Part shown: one piece after another, positions 56,690 to 64,000 of the stretch | Layout: each line of letters begins with the position of its first letter | Numbering within the stretch: position 1 is the first letter of the stretch | Assembly: GCA_019359595.1 (NCBI GenBank) | Contig: JAHHGZ010000031.1 | Location: 42,358 to 106,357, forward strand | Reading direction: 5' to 3' | Length of the DNA stretch: 64,000 nucleotides | Source: Cyanomargarita calcarea GSE-NOS-MK-12-04C | GTDB lineage: Bacteria; Cyanobacteriota; Cyanobacteriia; Cyanobacteriales; Nostocaceae | Made by a program: the position numbers and the translations under genes | Notes under the pieces: model-generated | What the model saw: the letters and a program-made list of their open reading frames with translations, nothing else | Databases searched by the model: none | Told to the model about the DNA's origin: nothing

Positions 56690-59102
56690 AAGCTTTTTTT
56701 CTCAAGAGAGCAGGTGTTACATATAACCAAACAATTAGCGACGGTAAAAACCAAGGAAAAAGTAATGCAATTGATGAAAGGTAAATCTGCAAACTCACCA
56801 GTCCATAAATTGTTGTAGATGTGCCTAAAGCGACCAAAATTCGCCACCGAAGATGGGAATTTTTTTGGATTATATCAGATAAATATTTCCCTATGAAAAT
56901 AGCTACTACAATCATCCACACATCAGGGATGGGTACAACCAATCTGTTCGTCAGTAAATGATGTACCATGTATGCATGGAATTCACCACCAATGAAAACC
57001 TTGTTTTGATTATCTGGATTTTCCTGCTGTCGCCAGTATTTTACCGCAGGTGGTACCTCAAAATTATCTTCACCTTTAGCATTCATTCCGGCTTCATTAT
57101 TTCCTCCGGGTGCAATAATGACAATTTGCTGTTGTAAGTGAGATAAAGACGAATTATTACTATTTTTGTCTAGCAGTTTCCAAGCAGGGAGTCGCTGATA
57201 TATCTGATTTGGTGGAATAGAAAAGTCAAGAATGGGATGCAACCACATTTGATGAAAACGATAGCTCAATTGCGTGAGTGGTTGTAAGTGGTTTCGTGGT
57301 GATGTGAATATTCTCTCTTGGTTAAAATTTTGTTTGTTTAGCTCTTGCCAAAAATCTGTTTGACTATTTAATTGCGGCTGTTTGACTGAGAATCCTCTTT
57401 TCTGGGAACTGAGGTTATTCAACTGATGGGACAAAGCCAATAAATTAGCTAAGTATAACGGCTGAGAATTATCATAATTCAAAGGTAATAGTTGCATATA
57501 ACCAGGTAGAACCTCGATTTCTCCATGCAAACTCCAATTATTTTTGGTAATTTCAGGTCGTGCTTTTATCCAATCACCTGTAGCAGAGCGAGTTGTCGCA
57601 AATACAAACCAAGTCGGGTTAATTGAATTAACGCCATTTTGAATTGATTTGGCTAAAATTTTATCTTTTTCGGCTTGATATCTATCTAGTAGATAATCAA
57701 TCCCAATTACCTTTGCACGATTCGCTACAAGTTTATCGATAATACTTGCCAGATACTCACGATCCATCATCGGTATCGGATTAATGTCTGCTTTTTGAAT
57801 AGACTTGTCATCAATTTGCACCAAAAGCACTGGTGGAGTTTCTACCACTGCAATTTGGCCTGTAAGCTGACGAAACTTAGCCTGTGTAACTAAACGCTGC
57901 TCTAATAAAAAGCTCTGCACAGGCAATTGTAGGCTAATTAAAAGTAAACTCGAAACAACGATCGCTTCATTGCGAGTTGGTATTAATTTTTTGAGACGTT
58001 GTCGAATACCAAATGGTTTTGGACGAAATAGCTCTGATTCTGGATGCCGAAATAATGAGGGAATTAAGTAAGCACTCGGATATGTGAGGTTCTTTTCTAG
58101 TTTCAGATACTGAGAAGCCGTTTGCAAAGCTTCATGGACATCTTTATATTCAGTTAAAGTTTGTAAAAACTGGAGTAAAAACTCCGAAGCAACGCTATTG
58201 TGAATCGGTTCTCGCATCACCGCAACTTGACTTAAACCCATATCAATTAATGTATTGGCAATACTCAAACCATTACAGGAATTGAAAATTGCAAACTGCA
58301 AACCTCTTTTTAGTGCAGTAGTTAGTGGCTGGAGTAATTCATTAATTGATAAAGCCACATTGGGAGCGATCGCTATTTCTCCACCAGTTAAGGTAGTTTC
58401 ATTGCTGTGTCCGGCAAAGAAAAGAATATCCCAACCTTTTTCTGATGATATGGCATCTTTTATCTCATTTTTTAATTCCGGAATATTTTTTCCCGGTTCC
58501 CAACCGATAAATACCACATCTGCAATAGTAGAAAGTTGGTATATTGCTTCTTTTTCTACTTGAAAATTTAAGCCAGTATCATCACCCAAAATTGCTAATA
58601 ATCTAATTTTACTGCTCCGGCGATGATTTTGATTTTTTATTGGATTATGAATATTTTTGGGTGTGCGGACAATCCGAATCTTTTCAGAAGCGAATTCTCT
58701 ACCAATTTCCCATACTTCCCAAGGTAATCGCTCTAATTCTAGCGAGTTACAAGTGAGGAAAATATTAACTGTTGACTGGGAACTATGAGCAATTACAGAC
58801 CGAATTTCATATAATTCACCACTGCGTAACCATTTATGAAATTCAGATAACAATTTTGCTTCAGATTGCACCAATTTTGCATGCCAATCAATCGTAGCCG
58901 GTGCAATAGTGCCAATATTCACTACCCGTCCCCGGATTGCTGTTTTGTAATAACTTAAATAAGCCCGTTGCCATTCTTTATATAGTGTAGTGATATTCTC
59001 AGGATAGGAAACTGTGACACTAAGTTGCTGTCCTTTTCCCCAAGATAATTCAAATAAAGAAACTTGTTCAATCCGCTGAATTTTTAACTTTAAGTTAGTC
59101 AT
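56682..59102 (-). CDS. CHAT-CHASE2 membrane protein
   Basis: 806 residues. Residues 160-350 are a CHAT protease domain with His in FFAGHSNE (about 228) and Cys in FNSCNGLS (about 276). A membrane segment at about 380-400 leads to a CHASE2 sensor domain (TPPVLLVQIDDKSIQ...AKVIGIDYLLD), followed by three more membrane helices at about 715-800. The CHAT domain is N-terminal and cytoplasmic, the sensor outside. This is the reverse of the usual CHASE2-first order. It could cut a cytoplasmic target when CHASE2 senses an outside signal. Confidence 0.88.
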   Translation of the reverse strand: MTNLKLKIQRIEQVSLFELSWGKGQQLSVTVSYPENITTLYKEWQRAYLSYYKTAIRGRVVNIGTIAPATIDWHAKLVQSEAKLLSEFHKWLRSGELYEIRSVIAHSSQSTVNIFLTCNSLELERLPWEVWEIGREFASEKIRIVRTPKNIHNPIKNQNHRRSSKIRLLAILGDDTGLNFQVEKEAIYQLSTIADVVFIGWEPGKNIPELKNEIKDAISSEKGWDILFFAGHSNETTLTGGEIAIAPNVALSINELLQPLTTALKRGLQFAIFNSCNGLSIANTLIDMGLSQVAVMREPIHNSVASEFLLQFLQTLTEYKDVHEALQTASQYLKLEKNLTYPSAYLIPSLFRHPESELFRPKPFGIRQRLKKLIPTRNEAIVVSSLLLISLQLPVQSFLLEQRLVTQAKFRQLTGQIAVVETPPVLLVQIDDKSIQKADINPIPMMDREYLASIIDKLVANRAKVIGIDYLLDRYQAEKDKILAKSIQNGVNSINPTWFVFATTRSATGDWIKARPEITKNNWSLHGEIEVLPGYMQLLPLNYDNSQPLYLANLLALSHQLNNLSSQKRGFSVKQPQLNSQTDFWQELNKQNFNQERIFTSPRNHLQPLTQLSYRFHQMWLHPILDFSIPPNQIYQRLPAWKLLDKNSNNSSLSHLQQQIVIIAPGGNNEAGMNAKGEDNFEVPPAVKYWRQQENPDNQNKVFIGGEFHAYMVHHLLTNRLVVPIPDVWMIVVAIFIGKYLSDIIQKNSHLRWRILVALGTSTTIYGLVSLQIYLSSIALLFPWFLPSLIVWLYVTPALLRKKAYE

Positions 59103-59278
59103 CGGTCATCGTTTGTTTGTTATATTAAGTTCGGATAATTTCCTTGTAGCAAGTTCTCTTACGGTGTGATACGAAATCCAACAAGTTCTGGCATCCTTAT
59201 AATATTGCTACCCTTGCTCTTAATTAACCTACAACCCAATTTATAATAGAGTTCTTGTAAAAGTGCCAAAAAATAAAT

Positions 59279-59305
59279 AATTAACCGCAGATACACGCAG
59301 ATGAA
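59279..59305. repeat. TTAACCGCAGAT repeat
   Basis: AATTAACCGCAGATACACGC then AGATGAA. Third copy of the spacer repeat of this gene cluster. Heptamer-like CAACTCCTAACTCCTAACTT follows at 59348. Confidence 0.6.
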
Positions 59306-59377
59306 GAAGATTTGATTAAGATTAGGTATTCTTTAAATTCTTTTCCCCTCAACTCCTAACTCCTAACTTCCAACTTT

Positions 59378-62300
59378 TTACAACCCATTTCCAATTAAAA
59401 TAAATGGTGCCCAATAATAAGGGTGTGAATATCCAGTTCCGCTGTGTTGATTTCTAGGGCTTTTTCCTGCAATTGGTTTCGGTTCAATAGCACCACGTTC
59501 GCGATCGCTTGTTTTTTTGGAGTTCTTCCCATACAGTAAACTAAGCTGCGACTGACGCAATGCTTCCGGTTTTGTCGGGTGATTATCTGTAGCTAGATTG
59601 GTGTAAAATTGTTGCATTAATTGAGTTGTACTGGCATCATTTACCAACCATAAAGAAGCGATTACCGCTTTAGCTCGACGATTAAGAAAATAAAAGCTGA
59701 TACCGGAGATTTCTATCCCATCTTTTGCTGTTTCTCCGAGTGCAGTTTCGCAAGCAGATAGCACTACCAAATGGACATCACTCAAATCTTCCAAATTTTC
59801 GATTTTGGAAATTGGTAATTTTTCACCAGTGCCTAATAATAGATAAGATTCATTTTGCCGTCCTGGGACAAATACTCCGTGAGTTGCTATGTGTAAAATC
59901 TTACGACCCTTGAGATTATCTCGCAAAGTACGATAGTCAAACTGTTGATTAAGAAATTCATCTCCTGGATAAACTCCTCTTCTATCGTTGGGTTTTTGAC
60001 GAACAATTGCATTTAATTCTGCTGGGACATTCGGTAATGCACTAAAACCCGGTACAGGATTGGATAAACCCAGTGCTAAAACTTGTGTATTTGCTGTTCC
60101 TACAGGTAAGCGTGATTCAGTATCTGTTAAACCTGCTGATAGGACTGTAGAAATATTATAATTTTCAACTAAATATTGATTGCCATCAAATAAAGCACTG
60201 ATAGGAATATAACGTGCAGCACGGTCTAAGGAAAATACCAAGTTTTGAATCTTATTTGCTTTTAATTCTGGCTCAATAGGTCTAATCAACCAGTCATAGA
60301 GTTGTTTGCCAGTTGCTTTTATCTGATTTATGTCAGAATTAGGGTTTTGCAGTAATTGCCGGAATTGATTAACGGTTTCTCGCAACTTTGGCTCACCTAA
60401 GGGAACCTCTAAACTTTTAACAACACCTCCTTTGGATACCCACAATAACCAGGTTTTATCCTGGACAACAAAAATATTAATCAGTATCGTACCTTCTTTT
60501 GCTTCGACAATTTTTTTGCCAATACTTCTGACATCTTGAGTATCCAGATTACCACGGTCTTTAGAAAGGCGATCGCGTACATCTTTTTCTAATCTTTGAA
60601 CTGTTTGGCTAAATTCTGAAATTAAAGCATCACGCTCATCTGCAAGTTTAGTTTTTTCGGGACAATTATTTTTTTGGCATTCGTCAACTTTTTGTCCAAA
60701 GGCTATTAAGCTACCATATTTCTTGGTAATCTTATCTTCAATTCGAGTTTGAACAACAGGTTTTTTACTAGCTGTTATACTAGGATTATTCTTAAATTCG
60801 CTTAATTCTTGTACTTTCAATAACTCCAATACTTGACTTGCTTCTAAATTACGTCCTTGGGACAGAAGTAAATTTGCATACTCCCGATAGATATCAGCAT
60901 TACTAGTTCTATCGAATTCTTGAAGAGATTGCAGAAAAGATGTTTGTAATTCTCGTGATAATCCACGGATTTTGCCACGGGACTCTTCTATATCATCGAT
61001 AGCTTGCTGGTAATAAGTAATCGCAGCAGTTGGTTGATTTAGATCCCGATAAACCCTTGCCAAACCAGCGTATACTAAGGCCAAACTTCCGGAATATTCT
61101 TTTTGTTTAGCTAAATCCAATACTTGGAGATATGCAGCTAATGCTTCCTGCTTTTGTCCGAGTCCTCTATAAAAAGCACCCAAAAGCCTTAGCGCATATC
61201 CTTGAGAAATTGGTTCATTTAAATCTTTTCCTATTTGCAAATCTTTTTTGGCAAATTCAATAGCTTTTTGGTAATCTTTCAAACCACCATACCCTATAGA
61301 CAACAAGCGATAATTCCGCATTAAAAACCACTGTTTGTAATATGGAGTTTTGATGGATGATGCAATATCTAAACTCTCCTGAGCATAAGTAATTGTCTTT
61401 TTATAATCTCCCTGAATAAACTGATTAACACTGGCAAGCAAGAAAGATGCCGCTTCAACTGTCGGATTTTGCTTGACTTTTCTAACAGTTGCTAATGCTT
61501 CTTGTGATAATTGATTAAACTTTTGATATTCTCCTAAGTCTACATAAACACTAGCTAAAGTGAATAATGGTTTTACTATCGCAACAGGATCTTTGCTTCT
61601 CCTCGCAATTACTAAACTAGCCTCTGCAAATTCAATTGCTTTTTGATATTCTTCTAATTTAGAGTAAATATCAGCTATTTCATTTAAAGCTTCAGATTCA
61701 ATAGCCTCATTTTTAGTTCGACGTGCGATTGTTAAAGCTTCTTGGGCAAATGTCAAAGTTTTCTGGACTTCTGCATCAGAAATGGCTATGGATTTGTAAG
61801 TATTGGCTAAAATTATTAAAGCCGCTCCCTGAATATCAGTATTTTTAACTTCTTTAGCAATTTTCAACGCTTCTTGAGTTAGAGGAATTGCTTTTTGATA
61901 TTTTCCAGATTGATTGTAAGCGTTACCTAGTAATAGTAAACCACCCATCTCAGAAGTTTTCTTTGATATATCAAATGAAGTATTATCCTTTCGTTCTAAA
62001 AAAATATTGAGTGCATTCCACTCATCTTTACTGATACTAAATTTACGAATAATTCCTAAAGCTTGTTCACCGACATTTATAACTTTCGGATAGTCAGTAA
62101 TATCGTCATATAATTGTAGCAGTTCTAGTAAAATCCTAAATTCAAAAACTTTTTTGATTGTGTCTGGTGAAAGAGCTTTTCGGTCTATTTCTGATGAACT
62201 TGTCAGTAAGAATACATCTTCCTCACTCAGGTTTACTTTGCGAATCTTCTCTAATGCTTCTTGACCAACGTCAATAGCTTTTTGAGATTCTTTTTTCTGA

Positions 62301-62953
62301 CTATAAACTTCTAATTGACTATATAAAAGGATTGTTTCTACTAGCTTAAATACTTCCGGAAATTTAGTCCTAAATTTCTTTTGATATATCTGTGCTTTTG
62401 CGATATCACCTTTAGCAGTATAAGTTGAACTTAACTGCGACAAAACTTTAAACTGCAGCTCACTACTCTTCATTCCCTGAGCAATTTCCCAAGTTGGCAG
62501 CAAGAATTCTAAAGCCTTGTCATAATTTTTTATACTGTTGTAGACAATGCCTAAATTCAGCAGATTTCTTCCTTCTAAATCACTGTCTTTAATTTCCCGT
62601 GCAATTACCAAACTCTGTTCATAGGCTTCAATTGCTTTCGCATTGTCTTTTTTATTAGTATAAACATTGCCTAGGTTTTTTAGCGTTTCTCCCTGCCCCG
62701 GACGGTCTTTAATTTCTTTATAAATAGCCAATGCTTGTTGCAAAGACTGCAATGCCGCATCTACTTGCTTGATATTAAGCTGTTTAATTCCCTGTTTTAA
62801 AAGCCTATCCGCTTCTGATTTGCGATTTTGTCGGGGTGGACTACTTGCAGCTTGAGCTAAAGTTTGCTCATTTACCGAGTCTTTAGTTGCTAGTGCAGGG
62901 GAACAAATCAGGGAAAGCACTAAGGCAAGGTTAAGGGATTGTAAGCGGCCCAT
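59378..62953 (-). CDS. Exported TPR-CHAT protease
   Basis: 1191 residues from ATG 62953; TTTGGAG nine bases upstream supports it over the TTG at 62968. A signal peptide ends PALA near 22. About 15 TPR-like helical pairs (for example AIEAYEQSLVIAREIKDSDL, TLTFAQEALTIARRTKNEAI) occupy residues 40-700. A CHAT domain follows at about 880-1190, with His in LHIATHGVF (about 1021) and Cys in VLSACETALG (about 1066). In the family CHAT is a caspase-like protease. TPR-CHAT proteins also serve as the protease of Craspase complexes; here no CRISPR gene is present in the window. Confidence 0.93.
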   Translation of the reverse strand: MGRLQSLNLALVLSLICSPALATKDSVNEQTLAQAASSPPRQNRKSEADRLLKQGIKQLNIKQVDAALQSLQQALAIYKEIKDRPGQGETLKNLGNVYTNKKDNAKAIEAYEQSLVIAREIKDSDLEGRNLLNLGIVYNSIKNYDKALEFLLPTWEIAQGMKSSELQFKVLSQLSSTYTAKGDIAKAQIYQKKFRTKFPEVFKLVETILLYSQLEVYSQKKESQKAIDVGQEALEKIRKVNLSEEDVFLLTSSSEIDRKALSPDTIKKVFEFRILLELLQLYDDITDYPKVINVGEQALGIIRKFSISKDEWNALNIFLERKDNTSFDISKKTSEMGGLLLLGNAYNQSGKYQKAIPLTQEALKIAKEVKNTDIQGAALIILANTYKSIAISDAEVQKTLTFAQEALTIARRTKNEAIESEALNEIADIYSKLEEYQKAIEFAEASLVIARRSKDPVAIVKPLFTLASVYVDLGEYQKFNQLSQEALATVRKVKQNPTVEAASFLLASVNQFIQGDYKKTITYAQESLDIASSIKTPYYKQWFLMRNYRLLSIGYGGLKDYQKAIEFAKKDLQIGKDLNEPISQGYALRLLGAFYRGLGQKQEALAAYLQVLDLAKQKEYSGSLALVYAGLARVYRDLNQPTAAITYYQQAIDDIEESRGKIRGLSRELQTSFLQSLQEFDRTSNADIYREYANLLLSQGRNLEASQVLELLKVQELSEFKNNPSITASKKPVVQTRIEDKITKKYGSLIAFGQKVDECQKNNCPEKTKLADERDALISEFSQTVQRLEKDVRDRLSKDRGNLDTQDVRSIGKKIVEAKEGTILINIFVVQDKTWLLWVSKGGVVKSLEVPLGEPKLRETVNQFRQLLQNPNSDINQIKATGKQLYDWLIRPIEPELKANKIQNLVFSLDRAARYIPISALFDGNQYLVENYNISTVLSAGLTDTESRLPVGTANTQVLALGLSNPVPGFSALPNVPAELNAIVRQKPNDRRGVYPGDEFLNQQFDYRTLRDNLKGRKILHIATHGVFVPGRQNESYLLLGTGEKLPISKIENLEDLSDVHLVVLSACETALGETAKDGIEISGISFYFLNRRAKAVIASLWLVNDASTTQLMQQFYTNLATDNHPTKPEALRQSQLSLLYGKNSKKTSDRERGAIEPKPIAGKSPRNQHSGTGYSHPYYWAPFILIGNGL

Positions 62954-63900
62954 TGGTAATTTCTCCAAACAGGGTACTATAGATTGCTTAATCCTCTATA
63001 TTTCTACGCACACAGAGGTTATGCAAAAATTTTGTCTATACCGATAAAATAGACCTGCCTATATGTTCATAGCAAGGAGCGGACTATACCATTTGGAGGG
63101 AAGGGAAAACAAGATTTTTATTTACCAAACTCTTTATACACAAGGGTTTCACAATCTATAATCCAAAATCCTATTGGGGTAGGGTTCAATGTCCGACGTC
63201 AAATGTAAACAGCAGCAATGTCACCTCAACACTATCCATTAGACTCACGTTGACAAGAAATTTGTCATCCCAGCGAGTATAAGCAGATCGCAATAAGCGT
63301 TCAAAGGAGCGTGCCCCATGCAAGTGCAGTCCGGGTACGCGATCGCAAGGGAATTGTGACGTTGCTGATTATAAATATGAATACACAGGAGTTCTCAAAG
63401 CGGGGATTTATAAACCTATGGGCTGCGGTTGTACAATGATTGCTTTAAATTCTTCAAAATAGCGATCGCGTACCAGCTCGGATTTCTTCTTCGGGTGCAA
63501 AGCTAAGTAAAAGAACTCAAGAGGGTTCTGATTGCTAACTGATTCAATTCATCCTACAACCAATATCCGACAGCACGGGTTCACTTTCCAAGGAAAATCC
63601 CTACGTCACTTATGGTGCGAATTAGATTTTGCAGGAGAAGCACTATATATATAGATGGTGAATAGATGGTGAAAGATATGGCATTCCTTTCCTGTTCGTA
63701 CCCGATTGTTGCGCTTGCGTTACTGAGTTAGTCGGAATTTACCCATTGCCTGTGGGACTAGACCAACGAAGAAGGCACCGAAAAAATAAGAGTCAAAAAT
63801 CGCCAAAAGCGTTGACTCATAGACATTTCCTTCTAAATAACCAAGCAAAGGGGGATACAAATTTTTAACCTAGCCAAAATAAATTTCCAGAAATCTTGGA
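62954..63900. other. Intergenic region before the right edge
   Basis: About 950 bp with no credible gene. A hairpin GAGTCAA/TTGACTC lies at 63789-63817 without a T-run, and a short tandem (TAGATGGTGAA twice) at 63653-63675. Otherwise AT-rich and unassigned. Confidence 0.5.
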
Positions 63901-63907
63901 AAAAGTA

Positions 63908-63936
63908 TTGACAGGAAATTAATCGCCCAGTACTAT
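63908..63936 (+). promoter_or_regulatory. Strong sigma70 promoter at the right edge
   Basis: TTGACA (63908-63913), a 17-bp spacer and TACTAT (63931-63936). Transcription would begin near 63943 and run off the window through GAGAGACGGGACGCGAAAGC, which contains a CGC-GAAA-GCG tetraloop hairpin, and then ACCTTGAAAAT. There is no start codon in the remaining bases. An RNA gene or leader outside the window is likely. Confidence 0.55.
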
Positions 63937-64000
63937 AAATAAGTGCCTGAGAGACGGGACGCGAAAGCGGAGGTCACAAAGGAAATCGAACCTTGAAAAT

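Noticed and set aside
59378..62953. TPR-CHAT protein as part of a Craspase (gRAMP) locus
   Set aside because: No gRAMP, Cas or Csx gene is present and the protein has a signal peptide, so a Craspase call is not supported.
1..64000. CRISPR array
   Set aside because: No set of regularly spaced direct repeats is visible; the tandem repeats seen are heptamers without spacers.
1..64000. tRNA or rRNA genes
   Set aside because: I found no segment with the T-arm pattern in a fitting cloverleaf and no rRNA signature; a scan with a covariance model would be needed to exclude them fully.

Overview
The window looks like chromosomal DNA of a filamentous, Nostocales-type cyanobacterium. The palindrome GCGATCGC (HIP1) recurs throughout. 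The gene set includes LdpA (circadian clock input), a Ycf45-type R3H ATPase, a CYP110-like P450, PEP-CTERM proteins, DUF1822 and several CHAT and caspase-fold proteases. Short hairpin repeats, MITE-like elements and tandem heptamers fill many gaps. All assignments come from reading the sequence and recalled family features; no database was searched.

Layout. 1-2.5 kb: the end of a LuxR regulator, a MITE, a PEP-CTERM protein and a small hypothetical gene. 2.6-8 kb: dienelactone hydrolase, RlpA, Ycf45-type ATPase and LdpA. 8.1-14.4 kb: three co-oriented signalling genes (response-regulator/kinase, diguanylate cyclase, large hybrid kinase). 14.6-15 kb: nested repeats and a gene remnant. 15-21.7 kb: housekeeping genes (MOSC protein, LepB, PyrC, TsaE, YvcK, RuvC). 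22-24.3 kb: a decay zone with an antitoxin next to a truncated toxin, a ybaK gene split by a 96-bp MITE, a Uma2 nuclease and more repeats. 24.5-33.2 kb: YdeP-type molybdo-oxidoreductase, P450, glycosyltransferase-like protein, a ribbon-helix-helix/partner pair beside a candidate small RNA, and a second, inverted copy of the PEP-CTERM locus. 33.8-37.1 kb: a large SNF2/RapA (DpdE-like) helicase. 37.9-43.3 kb: a 1788-residue caspase-STAND-WD40 protein. 44-46 kb: a divergent pair of a small HTH regulator and a gene of unknown function.

46-63 kb is the most interesting region. A divergent sigma70-like protein and a DUF1822 protein on the + strand face a set of mostly exported - strand proteins: a twin-arginine caspase with DUF4384, a subtilisin-family protease, a TPR protein, a small exported protein, a membrane CHAT-CHASE2 protein and a 1191-residue TPR-CHAT protein. 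With the caspase-STAND-WD40 protein there are five protease-fold genes in 25 kb. I infer an envelope-linked proteolytic signalling or defence system, possibly coupled to transcription by the sigma-like protein. No CRISPR array, rRNA or tRNA was recognised. A strong promoter at the right edge reads out of the window.
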